Positions 22,881 through 34,112 of a stretch of DNA of 64,000 nt are shown one piece after another; the first letter of the stretch is position 1; every line of letters starts with the position of its first letter. The translations under genes and the position numbers were made by a program. The notes under the pieces are model-generated. The model was given only the letters and a program-made list of their open reading frames with translations, made no database searches and was not told the origin of the DNA. Location of the stretch: assembly GCA_013407085.1 (NCBI GenBank), contig JACCGJ010018690.1:1-64000 (forward strand). The letters are read 5' to 3'. Source of the DNA: Atriophallophorus winterbourni. Its lineage: Eukaryota; Platyhelminthes; Trematoda; Plagiorchiida; Microphallidae.

Positions 22881-24285
22881 TTTATTCATGTCGTGCTCTT
22901 CAAGCAACACAGAAATAGAATATCTGTAGTGAACTACTTTCACTTTGTATCTTCGTATTTTGTACATACACTTTTTGGCCTTGTATGGCTATTCGTTTTT
23001 TGTCAATGTATACTTCAATCGTATTAATGCTTTACAATATCCTTTTTGTCGTTCAATATAATTTTGAACAATCGGGCTTTGTCTTCTTCCGTGATTGCGA
23101 AGATTGTGTCCGTCGCTGCGTGCGGGAATTGTGATTTACGGATCCTCCAAAAATTTAGCGCATTCTGTACCTCTGATTTATTCTCTTGGATTTTCTTAGG
23201 TGCATTATCTCGCTATCGTTGGACTTCATTGGACCTATTTTGGACATTTGCTCTTTTGGTCATTTAGTGAGTTCATTCCATTTTTGTTGTATTTTGCCTA
23301 GTGCAGAGTTATATTTTTGGTGCACTACATATCTCCTATTTTTTGCTTTTTTAGAAAATCGTAAAACGACTTGGAAATATTTTTGCATCTCAGGTGCTGT
23401 TAAGCATAATAGCAATCCCACTGGGTTGTAGGATCGTCATGATGAACATCCTGGGTACATTTTGAAATAAGAGGTAAGTTAAGGGCATAGAGAATATGCA
23501 CGAGGTAGAAGTAGCGTGACATGCCAACCTGCGCGATGATTCTTTTTATTTGTCAGCGATTGTTTCGATAAACATTTAAACGTTTTACGAGTGACACAGC
23601 CAAATATTTTTAGTTTGGAATTCGATTCAACAATATTTTACCATGTCATTCTTTTGAACTGTTCGCGTCAAAATTGACCTTTGGTTGACTTGGTTGACAT
23701 TGTGGAACAACGAATAGTCAGAGTCTATTTTAACGAAACAAATTCAAAAAATGTGTGAAAGAATCAACAGTTTGCTTATTTCTTAATGACCAATTATTGG
23801 GGCTACCACATCGCTTAATTTCTGTAAACATATCACATCAACATCCAACCCTATGTAAACAACTAAACTAGTTTTTATAATCAGGCACTTGCATGACAGC
23901 ATTTTTGGTAGCTTACTGTATACCGTTTAAAAAATTGTCTTAATCACGTAACTTTGTGGTACACTACGTAAGGAATCTGAGGATCGTAATTGTACCTTGT
24001 TAATTTACACCGTCAGTCTAAAGAGAATCGTGACGTGCGATTGGATTAATTTTGAGCAACGAAATATTTGGATAAAACTTTCGTAGTTTTTATCACATCA
24101 CTTTGATTTTTGGATATCTATCTGTTAGTTTACTAGGACAGATCTACCCATAAAAGAAGAACGGAGATGGAGGACCTTGAAAAGATCACCGTGCGTTGAA
24201 TAGCGTTACATAACCTGTTCTGCACTTTCACGATATTTTGCTAAGCATCGACAGAAATTCAGTTTTCTGCTAATTAGAGCTAGTA
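22881..24285. other. no supported gene
   Basis: AT-rich. Open frames at 23046-23431 (both frames plus) are rich in Phe/Leu/Cys and look like non-coding sequence or an old repeat. Nothing recognised. Confidence 0.4.
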
Positions 24286-24287
24286 CG

Positions 24288-25075
24288 TGCATACCACCAG
24301 CTCCCTATGGCTCCTGACCATATGGATAAGGCTGCTGATATAACATCATTTGATATTTTCGAATTCCTTCGCATGCCCTTCGGCTTGCGCAACGCAGCGT
24401 AGTCTTTTCGAAGGTTGATGGATCAGGTTCTTCGTGGTCTCCGTGTATATGGACGACGTATTAGTAGCTAGTTCATCACACGAGAAGCTTGCACGGCACC
24501 TCTGTGAGATTTTCCAGCGTTCAATCCGCTATGGCGTTACAATCATTCCCGACAAATGCGTTTTTGGCCAGTAGACTATTGATTTATTGGCCATCATATT
24601 AGCAGTAATGGAATGAGCCTGTCGCGGAAAAGACATGGCCTACACTAGAACTTCCGATGGCACAGTTATTCGAGAGCTCTCACCGAATTTTAAGCGTCGT
24701 TAACAATTATGGAAGATTTATTTATCCAACGCCGGTAATTATATTTCTGCTGCTCATCTATATACTGAAATGTAATCTCAAACAGTTTTCAAACACCTCC
24801 TTAGCAAAGGTCATTATTAAGGAACTGTTTCAGCAGCGCTACTGCTCTAATTCGCTTGAAAACCGACGATATCGCATATTCGATTCTGAAAACTCACGCG
24901 TCACAAGCAGTTGTCGGAAATGTTCTATAACAAGCAGTTAATGAAAAATTTCATACACTGTCCTTTTTCTTGCGGAAGTTGCAGCCCAGCTTATGTATGG
25001 CATTTGTGGAATCGAACTCCTCATCATCTACCTAGCTATTAAACACAACCGTCACTTACTCGAAGAACATACCTT
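24288..25075 (+). mobile_element. Ty3/gypsy retrotransposon fragment: reverse transcriptase and start of RNase H
   Basis: The plus strand reads AYHQLPMAPDHMDKAA, FEFLRMPFGLRNAA, YMDDVLVASSSHEKLARHL and IIPDKCVFGQ (RT blocks), then NNYGRF, and near 24920-25075 QAVNEKFHTLSFFLRKLQ and NRHLLEEHTF (RNase H start). Stops and shifts break it; the YMDD box survives. It ends where an opposite-strand piece of the same type begins. Confidence 0.8.
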
Positions 25076-25804
25076 CACCGCGAAGTCAACATAACGCATT
25101 CTTTATTGGAGGGTGTCAATTTGTCGGAGAACGGAAGGCGTAAAGGATTGGCTAGTGATAGTTTGACGAAAGGAAAATGCGAAGATACAGGTGAGCTGAT
25201 AGAACAAATTTCTCCTGACATATTGAATGACGTGGTATTGTCATTTCGCCGACGGATTCTAAGATCGACAATATAACCGTACTTTTTAATGAAAACGTTA
25301 CCGATTATAGGCTTTCTGAAAGTCGATTGGAAATGCAGGTCTGAGTCCGAGATCACGTTTAAGAAGTTTCTTGCCACAAGTCAAGATTTTCGAATAATTA
25401 GCCGCCACCAATGTAATGCCTGCTGGACGTGGTCGCGTTTATCGCAACTGCGCGGTACACCGCTAGCCTCTGAGCCGGTTTCTACGAGGAAGTGTAGTTT
25501 ATTCGAATCATTGTGAACATAAATGGGGCCACTAGCGGGTTTACCAGGAGTTGTTGTCAACATTATCAACTGGATACCAGGTTTCCCTACTCGATGGCTG
25601 TGCCAGCATTAGGATGTTCACAACCGAAGAGACAAATACGCGTAGCATTTCCAAAATGACGTGGAAATAACAAAGCCATTTATGATCACGAGGACGAGAA
25701 CGGCTTAGGCATCCTGAACGAATTCGAAAACTTGACGTTTGGTACCTTTGCATGTTGGAAATGGTAACCTGCAAAGATGAAAGCTCCTTAGACCACGAGG
25801 CCAC
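25075..25804 (-). mobile_element. Ty3/gypsy fragment: nucleocapsid end and aspartic protease
   Basis: On the minus strand: LCYFHVILEM followed after a shift by RICLFGCEHPNAG (gag C-terminal CxxH-type segment), then LHFLVETGSEASGVPR at 25490-25450 (protease active site, usually D-T-G but E-T-G here), then FRKPIIGNVFIKKYGYIVDL (protease end). Together with the gag piece at 27723-27950 it is the 5' half of an element oriented opposite to the RT piece at 24.3-25.1 kb. Confidence 0.75.
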
Positions 25805-25904
25805 GTTGACTTAAATCTGAGCGATCTGACTTCCTTCTAATACCTGATTACCACAGGCAATCGTCAACGTACCCGAGGTCTTTTGTGCTCTTTCGGCTGT
25901 CTCA

Positions 25905-27716
25905 CGTTTTAAGGCTGCAGGACCTGATAAACTCTCGCCCAGTGTACTAAAAGAATGTGCTGGTGTACTATCATCCCCCATCACATCCATTTTTAATCGT
26001 TGCATGGAAAGAGCAATTATGCCGGATTGCTGGAAATCTGTCTGCATTAGCCAGATTCCAAAGAAAGATCCCAGTAAATACCGTCCTATCGCGTGCACGC
26101 CTGCAGTTGCTTAAGGTACTTGAGAAAATTGTTTTACGGCGACTCGTGCCCAGCTGTCAGGTGCATGATGCTCATCAGTTCGCGTACCGGAAAAATCGTT
26201 CAACTGTCGATGCTGTCGCTGTACTCACAGATTTTATCTCACGTTCCATAGATAGCAAATCTAGAGCTGTACAAACTTGTTTTTTGGATTATACAAATGC
26301 CTTCAACAGTGTTCTGAGGAACTCCTCAATTGAAAATTATCTGATCATGGCGTCACGGCAAATATTCTTCATTGTCTAACATACTATTTTTAGGGTCGTA
26401 TCCAATATACAGTTGTGAACGGCCAAACCTGCCGTGAAAAAGCTATTCCCCGTGGTGTCCTTAAAATTGCAATATTGTCCCTATTTCTATTTTCCCTTTA
26501 TATTTCTGATCTCCCCTCTGACCTATCTGCACTTACCCTAAAATACGCTGATGATGTTGCCATTGCAGTAAATCAAAATCGTCGGATCGAGCAACATGCC
26601 TTAGGATCAATGGTAACGAACATTGGTCAATGGTCTTCCACGATTGGTTTATCGTTGAATCCTTCTAAATGCAGCGAAATTGTATTTTCCAATATGATTG
26701 GACAGTGTCGTTTAGCCCTTCATCAAGAAATTCCTCGCGTTTCCCTTAACGGCTTGGAGTTCGACAGATGTTGCATCTTTAAGTATCTTGGTGTTACAAA
26801 ATCTGAAAATCTTAGCTGGACTGACCATGTTACAAAGGTATTCATAAAAATGCGCCAACTGTCATTCTACGCACTACGTCTCCGTGTTTTCTCCGTTCCA
26901 CCAAATGTCATTCAACTTTTCGTTTTTTCTTGCATCATTCATCACCTTCTTTTCGGATATCCTTTGATTTTATCCGGCCTCTTGGAAAAGGATTTTACAA
27001 TGATCAGAAGATGCATTAGGCTCATCTCAAGATTGAGTTGTGTTTCCGCTGATGACATTTCAGACACTATTGTCAATCGTCATTTTCATGAATGCAGCAG
27101 ATTGATCGCGAACATTTCTACTAATGGTTTACATCCATTTAACAGAAGACTTGTTTCTTGCAGATCTTTTTCCTCCACCCGAAGCCGGTACGTTATATCC
27201 TATTCAAGAACTAATAAATTTAGAAATTCTTTTATCCTATAATTGGCCCGATACATGGTACAGCAACAAAAGCTGTTACAGAGTTGAAGGAACGCTTGAC
27301 AATTTTCTAATGATGTCACGATGTCCCAGTTATTTTTCGAGTTAATTTTTCAAATTCCCCTAAAATTTGTCTAGCACATAGTAACCTGACACTTATTTAG
27401 CCTAAGTATTACTTCATTGTGTGGCACTTTATATATTTCATTTTATTTGCATTATATAAAGAACCTGATTTATGGACGCTATGAAGTTGGAGGAACGCTA
27501 TCTGATTTGTTATTCACGCTGAGATGTCCTGTTTTTTTATTTTTTCATTCCCGTCACATTTGTCTAACCGGAGGTAATCTGACACTTCATTGGCCTATGT
27601 ATTATTTCATTGTGCGCACGCTATACAAATGTTTTTATTGGTATTATGTGGAGTAATTAATCTATTGCTGGAAATTCGTGATCACGAATAAAGTCATTCT
27701 TCTTCTTCTTCTTCTT
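25905..27716 (+). mobile_element. CR1-like LINE copy C, 5'-truncated, (CTT)n tail
   Basis: Frames 25957-26379 and 26415-27242 give LEKIVLRRLVPSCQ, HQFAYRKNRSTVDAV, CFLDYTNAFNSV, then ALTLKYADDVAIAV (catalytic box), LSLNPSKCSEIVF, KYLGVTKSENLSWTDHV and further thumb/C-terminal blocks. It ends at 27690-27716 in (CTT)n. One frame break at about 26385. It splits the minus-strand gypsy element, so it is younger than that element. Confidence 0.88.
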
Positions 27717-27722
27717 CATCTT

Positions 27723-27950
27723 AAAAGCGTTCGTGAATTTTATCTGCTAGTTCAAAGAGCTCGTTAGGACAAACGATTTCGACGGATACGGCAAAAATGG
27801 CAGTGGTTTTGGGTGGCAAACAATTCGGTAAAAGTTGCTGTACGGCCGAATCTTTTAAATTTGTGTTGCCCACGAGAGAACGCATGTGACGCAATAGCTG
27901 TGACGGCGTTCTATCCGGAAGCTTTACACTAGCATGCTGTTGCTTCAGCC
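27723..27950 (-). mobile_element. Ty3/gypsy gag fragment
   Basis: The minus-strand frame reads DRTPSQLLRHMRSLVG, LLPNCLPPKTTAIFAV and NELFELADKIHERF, a typical capsid region of Ty3/gypsy gag. It continues the protease piece at 25.1-25.8 kb, from which it is cut off by the inserted CR1-like LINE. Confidence 0.75.
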
Positions 27951-28049
27951 TAACTTCATGAGAAGCTATAGTGCGCCTAAAACAATAACCTTCAACATTT
28001 TATCAGGGGAATTGGTGTGCATGAGGTTGTGAAAGTCTATTACTTCTTC

Positions 28050-28816
28050 TGCGATATATGATGGTAATTGCTATTGTACTGAAAAAGACATGTGATCGTG
28101 CTTTGCAATTCATCTAAAACGATGCACGCCTTCTATCTTTATGAACTGGACGTGTGGGTTAGCGGAAGTCAAAAGCTGGAGTGTTGCAACGGATAACCTC
28201 GACTTGCAAATCAGACATGTCAGACATGGGTTCGAACGACATAATGGCAAAATTGCAAGCAATATGGTTGTTCTGAGAGAATAAATGCAAAACACTAATT
28301 TTGGTTAAGTGCCAAAAATATAACAGAAACTTGTTACAGTAAAAACTGGCAACGAAACGATGGCTACCGCGTCCGGAATGTGATTCAAGAAAATTTTGAT
28401 TAACAATAGGCCAATAACAGATCTTCGCGCAACTCCTGAGCTTGCTATCATCTATGAAGACAAAACTCCAATTACCTCTACAAGGTTTGCCTGCGCTTAA
28501 ATGAAATTCTCGATCCACATAAGAAGACACCCTTGAATACCTAGACCTTCCAGTTTGACGAGCAATCGGCGTTGGGGCAGGCGGTAGAACGCCTTGCTGA
28601 AGTCGATAAAAATGACATTGACCGCTTGACCAGAATCAGTCAAAGCACACTAGCTTACTCGCGATAGGAGCAGATTACTCACGCATGAGCGATTCTTGGT
28701 GAATCCATGTTGTCGTGGACACCAAAGGCCGCACCCCAAAAGAAAGTGCGCTATTTTCCTCTTGATCAAACTATCTAAACATTTTACGATCACAGTCAGT
28801 GTGACCGGCCTTTTGT
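28050..28816 (-). mobile_element. CR1/jockey-like reverse transcriptase fragment, degraded
   Basis: The minus strand reads LIKRKIAHFLLGCGLW, RQHGFTKNRSC, then VNVIFIDFSKAF and RLLVKLEGLGIQG at 28620-28540: RT blocks 2 and 3. Below that the frame is heavily broken (GLLLIKIFLNHIPD near 28370). Belongs to a different subfamily from fragments A and B. Confidence 0.7.
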
Positions 28817-28830
28817 TATCGGGACAAATT

Positions 28831-29016
28831 GGGTCCCACCCCCGAAGCGGAGGGTATGTACTGCTGATAAGCTCAAATAAGAGCGAAACTCGAGTCCAGT
28901 GCTTCCATTATGGACCGTCGTGATCAACTTTGTGAAAAGTTTGATAGGCTTGGCACGGATGAGTAGGCACGAATATAAACAACATATTCTCCAAACCTCG
29001 CTTAAACAACAATGCC
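28831..29016 (+). repeat. tRNA-derived SINE-like repeat, copy 2 (tail only)
   Basis: Starts inside the B-box region (gggtcccacccccgaagcgg), so the A and B boxes are lost. The tail is the fullest of the three: cactgctgataagctc-like text, cgtcgtgatcaactttgtg, caaacctcgcttaaacaac. Followed 31 bases later by copy 3 in the same orientation. Confidence 0.7.
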
Positions 29017-29047
29017 CAACAGATCTAATCGGTGTTAGCTTACACCG

Positions 29048-29426
29048 TATCCGATGGGAAGACCTGAAACGGAGATCTGTTCGGTTGGGCGACCACAACA
29101 GATGTTGCTGGCTCCTTCTGAACTGGTCGGGCAAACAAAGCTACTCAAATGTGCCAGTCTGGAGAACAGTTCATAAACGCTTAATTGCGATCGGTCAAAC
29201 GGTGGACGGTAGCCCAGGTCGTTGAGCCATGGGACAACAATGGTGGTCGGGGGTTCGAACCCCACCCCCGAAGCGGAGAATATGCACTGCTGATGAGCTC
29301 AAATAAGAGCGAAACTCGAGTCCAGTGTTTCCATTATGGACCGTCGTGATCAACTTTGTGAACAGTTTGATGGGCTTGGCACAAATATAAGCAACATATT
29401 TTCCAAATCTCGCTTAAACAACCCGA
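29048..29426 (+). repeat. tRNA-derived SINE-like repeat, copy 3 (most complete)
   Basis: The head atgggaagacctgaaacgg leads to an A-box-like agcccaggtcgttgag (29211-29226) and a perfect B box GGTTCGAACCC (29252-29262), then the shared tail to cgcttaaacaac. A Pol III promoter with a non-tRNA tail is the defining layout of a tRNA SINE. No acceptor-stem pairing, so not a tRNA gene. Confidence 0.72.
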
Positions 29427-29439
29427 AAATCCACAATGC

Positions 29440-30033
29440 GCAAGTCAGTTTCACATGCGATTATCTCCTGAGTAGCGATCTTTTAAAGAGAGATCAATTA
29501 GGAGTCGAAGTTAACTACCCTTCAACTTGTAACCCCTCTCTAGCAGTAAGGTCACTTGCTCAGCGGAGTGTAACACAATCTTTAACCGTCTGGGTCGATC
29601 ACCTGGCGTTGGCCTGCGGCCTAGACGAAACGCTGTGCGTACCGTTACGCCCTTAATCCGTTCGGCGAAAAGTTGGGCAAAAGCAAAGTTTTGGAAATCG
29701 CGTTCCTTTTCAACTCTGTCTATCGCCAAGCATCTGTTTGCTCCGGCGCAGCGTGAAGAATGATGCAAGATTTTCGACTCTCATCAGTGATAAAGCTTTG
29801 CACTTTCTTCCTGATCACTTTAACCAGCTGTGGTCTTTCCTGGACCTCTTTGGGATTATAAACGTTCGTTGCACCGGCAAAACTTTTTCCATCTTTTGAA
29901 CCGAGTATAGGTGAGGAAGCAAGTTCCGCAAAAGTGCGTACATATTCTGATTGCACGCAAACTTGATGTGCACAATATTTGTTGTGGATATCCTCCTTTG
30001 AGGGTGAGTCACTACATACGATCTTCCCATCAA
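29440..30033 (-). mobile_element. LINE N-terminal/ORF1-like fragment, degraded
   Basis: Minus-strand frames include CIILHAAPEQTDAWR and, after a shift, RTAFRLGRRPTPGDRPRRLK with IVLHSAEQVTLLLE. The RLG-x-R/K then RPRRLK pattern is common in the ORF1 or pre-endonuclease segment of CR1-like elements. It may be the 5' part of the RT fragment at 28.0-28.8 kb, interrupted by the SINE pair. Tentative. Confidence 0.45.
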
Positions 30034-30102
30034 GACCTCCAGTGGTCTTAGCAGAATCCAGGCTAACTTGAAGCTCAGTAACTGCGCGCTTAAAACCAGT
30101 CG

Positions 30103-30357
30103 GTGGAAGGCTTATCTCACTTATCGTGCGAATGGTATCGAATTAATTTTTCTGAAGCCAACGAAACATCTCCGGCTTTATTCCGCCACATCGAAAATAC
30201 ATCCATGTTAAACATATTTCACATTGAACAGCTTAAGCGTTATTGGCGACCTGTTTCGAACAAACCAGACAAGAATCCCCAGAGTGAGCAGCGGAGCATC
30301 CATTCTCTTAAGGCTTCATTGCAGTCGATGCCGCATGATCTCCTTTTGCAGATTTAG
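30103..30357 (+). other. unrecognised open frame
   Basis: 84 codons with no motif I know. Surrounded by repeat DNA, so most likely chance. 30360-30815 holds nothing further I can support. Confidence 0.15.
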
Positions 30358-30817
30358 GAGTCGTAGCCATGTTTAAATCCGTTGAAAAAAGAATAAAAGT
30401 TCCTGTGATCATCCTGAAATAGCTCGGATATCCACAACAATATCAAAATATAGTAAGAAGCAAACGTGCACGTTCACCTTGAAATTCAAATTTCACCTTG
30501 ACATGTCAATGTGCCCTTGTTTGCCCAGTTTGAAATCCTGTTTAAATATTTTAAAACTCGGTTTTGTTTTGTTTGGATTATTCAGATTTATTGTTCTGTG
30601 TAAAGACTACGGTACACGCCCTGCCTAAATAATAATTATGGTTTTGTCAGTAACTGGTAGTATTTCGTTTATTATGTGCTCCGTGAACATCAATCACAAG
30701 GGCTTGACCCCGTCGTCTATCAAAAAGAAGAAAAAGAATCCGAATTTGGTCTATCGCCGTAAGCGCTGGAGATTTAATGATCATCATCATCACAGACAGA
30801 ATTACACCTTGTAGCGC

Positions 30818-31947
30818 GTCCGAATGCTTAACTGCCACACAACCATGAAAAGTAAAAGCCCAAAAGATGGGGAAGGGTGGGACTTAAATAGTACGAAATC
30901 TATAGAAGAGTAAGCACAAACAAACTGGGTAGAGGTGCCTACACCTCGAATGGAACATGCATTCAAACAAGTTTCGTGAACGAGTAGAGCGACATTAGCA
31001 TGGCAGCTTCCTTGCGGCTTTCACTGTCATGCATCATAAAAAGCTTTTCTCGTCACTCCGCTTGACAACATACAAGGTTAAGCAAACACTCCAAGAAGAT
31101 ACTTTGTGCAAGACCGCCATTGAACACGGTTTCCGAACATATCCTGAAGCGTAACTAGCCATTGCGATGTCTGATAGCTGGGACACCAGCCTGGAAGACG
31201 CGTTGCGCCGACTTTGGAAAGGTTACTAGTAAGAGTTTTAAACTGCTTATGCCATGTGACGGTTTGGCCACCACGAGATTTACGCCACTCAGGATGTGGC
31301 GTCGCAAAAAGATTATGTTTCGGAAGTCGGTGGTCCGGCATCCGTAAAACGTGACCCAACCAGCGTAATCTATGCAGGTTGATTCGCCTCTCAATATCAA
31401 CATTACTACCAAACAACTTATTTCAGAGAGCATCGGCGCGTATGCGATTGTAACAGCTAACTCCTAGAATGTTGCGAAGACATCGGTTTTCAAATATTTG
31501 GAGACGCTGAAAGTGTTCTTTACGTAGGGTCCAGGTTTCGCAGCCATACAGTAACACAGCCCGAACTGTCGCTTTATAGACTCTACTCTCAAGTAACAGA
31601 GACCGTCCTTTCTGACGCCAGAGGTGACCTAGGTTGCGGAATGCTACGGTCGCTTTAGAAATGCGTGCCGAGACATCGTCATCTAACGATACAGAATTAT
31701 TGATACAACTACAGAGATACGTAAAACGATCTACCATTTCAAGCGCCTGATTGTCAAGTAATAAGGTGGTGTTTGATAAGTCGATGTCCTGCAGCAGAAC
31801 ACTGCAGTTAGATGGTGCAAAACGCATTCCAAATGCGAGCACAATACTAGATAGCTTGTTCAGTATCGCCTGTGCATCTGTGTACGAATCGAAGAGCAGA
31901 ACTATACCATCAGCATAGTCCAAGTCGAGAAGCTTGCCGGCTGGCAT
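30818..31947 (-). mobile_element. RTE-like LINE copy, second subfamily, 5'-truncated
   Basis: The frame 31947-31423 starts at the RT box, LDLDYADGIVLLFDS, and continues FAPSNCSVLLQD, FTYLCSCINNSVSLDDDV, LLYGCETWTLRKEH and FENRCLRNILG. The frame 31416-31078 gives RINLHRLRWLGHVLRM and PGWCPSYQTSQW. Its untranslated 3' end (30818-31075) recurs at 51990-52262. The Asp pair of YADD reads D-G here, so the catalytic box is damaged. Confidence 0.82.
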
Positions 31948-31961
31948 TATGTGAGACGGGC

Positions 31962-32030
31962 GTTTTATGGAGCTGGATTATGTTGATGATATTGCCTTAC
32001 TGGGTGAAGACCAAACATTTATCCCAGGCC
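31962..32030 (+). mobile_element. short RTE-type RT fragment in opposite orientation
   Basis: The plus strand reads MELDYVDDIALLGEDQ (31967-32015), the same RT box as the minus-strand element that ends 15 bases to the left. It is then cut off by a dispersed-repeat copy. Too diverged from its neighbour to be the same element. Confidence 0.6.
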
Positions 32031-32160
32031 TAGGCAGATATGAGAAACAAAATATAATTTGAAATAAGAGCGAGACTACAGCAAATTTCAGCATGCAGCT
32101 CACTACCGGTGGACAATTAATTTAGCACGATGTTAGCCGTTCAGCGCAGAAACTACCCAA
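32020..32160 (-). repeat. 230-bp dispersed repeat, partial copy
   Basis: Contains caggcctaggcagatatgag and gcagctcactaccggtgg. Lacks the CATA-tail end. For this family, strand is given so that the (CATA)n tail is 3'. Confidence 0.7.
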
Positions 32161-32329
32161 ATAGATAAAAAAACCGTCTACAGTCGCAAGTTCCTCATTG
32201 TTGAGTCTTAGCGCAGTTTTGGTTCATAAAATCTGACTGACGCGTTCGTTCATCACTGATTTTTCCCCACTTTGTGAGACTGATAACCTGATGATTCTCA
32301 CAGAAATTACGTTATCCTTTATAAACCGC

Positions 32330-32560
32330 ACGGATGTGCAATCGTGCAGCATTTCTGTGCTGTGCGGCTAACATCGTGCAAAATTGATTGACAAACGCTA
32401 GTGAGCCTCATGCTGAAACACGCTGGAGTCTCACTACCATTTCTATTTCCCCCTCATATCTGTCTAGGACTGGGCAACCTGACAGTATCTTAGCCCGTGT
32501 GCAGTCTCTGACTGTACGGCACTTTGCCTGGATCTGGCTTGTGCGTTCGTACGTATCCTT
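32330..32560 (+). repeat. 230-bp dispersed repeat, near-complete copy
   Basis: Runs from gcaatcgtgcagcatttctg through ctgtgcggctaac, acacgctggagtctcactac, gacagtatcttagcccgtg and gactgtacggcactttgcc to the ggcttgtgc end. It serves as the reference copy together with 44425-44660. No ORF. Confidence 0.8.
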
Positions 32561-32787
32561 TATAAAATCTCTGCAATTACTGATTCTTTCTAAGAGATCA
32601 GAAGATGTTCCTCCGCTCACATGTTAGCGAACGTGAATACAATCGCCGTCCTGAAAGTACACGGTTCCAAGTCACTAAAATCCGACGCTCTGTGGCGTTT
32701 AAGGCTCGAGAGTTCATCGTCAATATCCGATTGAATGAGAGCCTCGAGAAAAATTGCCAATCAGTGCCGTGATCAGTATTCTCAAAA

Positions 32788-33018
32788 TCGATTGTGCAAG
32801 GATGATCAACTTTGTCGTACTTCTGTACTGCGCCGATAACACCGTGCTATGTTGATCTGTGACCGGTACTGAACTACGTGCGAAAACACACGGGAGACTG
32901 ATTTCCATTTTTATTTCTTTTACATGTCTTAGAATGGACAATTCAAAAGTATCTTAGCTAACGTGCAGTGTGTTACTGGTCGCACTTTGCCTAGGTTGAG
33001 ACTTGTGATTTCATAGAT
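32788..33018 (+). repeat. 230-bp dispersed repeat, diverged copy
   Basis: Same order of blocks as 32330-32560 but much diverged (gtacttctgtactgcgccg, aagtatcttagctaacgtgc, gcactttgcctaggttgag, cttgtgatttcatag). Confidence 0.65.
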
Positions 33019-33103
33019 CTTCAACATTAATTCTTGTAGATGGCCAGTTAAACTCTACATTAAGATGTTCTACCCGTCGCTCAATGTACCCAACCGCCCT
33101 AGG

Positions 33104-33200
33104 CCTAGGCAACCTGACAGTATCTTAGCCCACGCGCAGTCTCTGACTGTGCGGCACTTCGCCTGTATCGGGCTTGTGCTTTCATACCATACCATATACC
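33104..33200 (+). repeat. 230-bp dispersed repeat, 3' half with CATAC tail
   Basis: Reads aacctgacagtatcttagcc, gactgtgcggcacttcgcc and gggcttgtgctttcatacc, then CATAC units to 33200. It faces the copy at 33222 tail to tail. Confidence 0.75.
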
Positions 33201-33221
33201 ATACACAACCGCCCGTTTAGA

Positions 33222-33425
33222 GTATGGTATGGTATGAAGACACAAGCCTGATCCAAGCAAAGTGCCGCACAGTCAGAGAATGCACGTGGGTTAAAATACT
33301 GTCATGTTTCCCAGGCCTAGACATATATGGGAAAGGAAATAGAAATGGTAGTGAAACTCCAGCGTGTTTCAACATGCAGCACACTACCTGTGGTCAATCA
33401 ATTTAGCACAGTGTTAGCCACACAG
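33222..33425 (-). repeat. 230-bp dispersed repeat, near-complete copy
   Basis: Reads tatggtatgaagacacaagc, cagtcagagaatgcacgtgg, atgcagcacactacctgtgg and atttagcacagtgttagcc. With 33104-33200 it forms an inverted pair around a CATAC-rich centre (33180-33235), a likely cruciform. Confidence 0.75.
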
Positions 33426-33924
33426 CACATCCATGCACCCGCTAACAGTAGTTCTGATGAACTTGAATCGTTTTCCGAAATTGCCCACAGTCACCCCAGA
33501 TTCTTATTCCGTAACCTTAAAACTCCACCAACATTCCACGACAGTGCTCAAACTGACGACCAGTTTGCGCTTAATACACTTTCGTGACTAATCATGTATG
33601 CTATCAACATTAAGCAAAAGGTTTGGGCCCATTAGTTGAAGCGCATTAGCCGTAATTCACTGTTTATTCAGTCAGGAGTTCAGCCCTCAACTATTCAGCG
33701 CGGCTTTGCGCATCGATATTACTTTTGAGAACATCAGAAAGATCGAACATCAAGTTAGTCTTTTGGCATTTCTAGGCATCGAGAGCTTAGCGGAAATCTA
33801 GACAGGTGTCCCAGGATGTCCAACAATTTACTACTCCACTTACACGCTTTCTTTTTTATGCGTTAGTTTATCTGCTTTATGTTGCTTGGCACCTTGTCTG
33901 GCGCCAGACCTGTTTGTATTTGCG

Positions 33925-34112
33925 CATGAAAACAAGTTGAATCCTAGCAAAGTACCGCACAGTCATAAACTGCACGATGATACTGTCGGGTTGCCAAGGT
34001 CTGTACAGAAAGAAAATGAAAGTGAGACTCCGGCATGTTTGAGCATGCAGTTCATCGTCCGTGGCCAATAAATTTAGCACGATATTAGCCGCGCAGCACA
34101 GAATTACTGTAG
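33925..34112 (-). repeat. 230-bp dispersed repeat, copy
   Basis: Contains agcaaagtaccgcacagtc, gcagttcatcgtccgtggcc and atttagcacgatattagccg. 33430-33920 has no gene that I can support. Confidence 0.65.
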
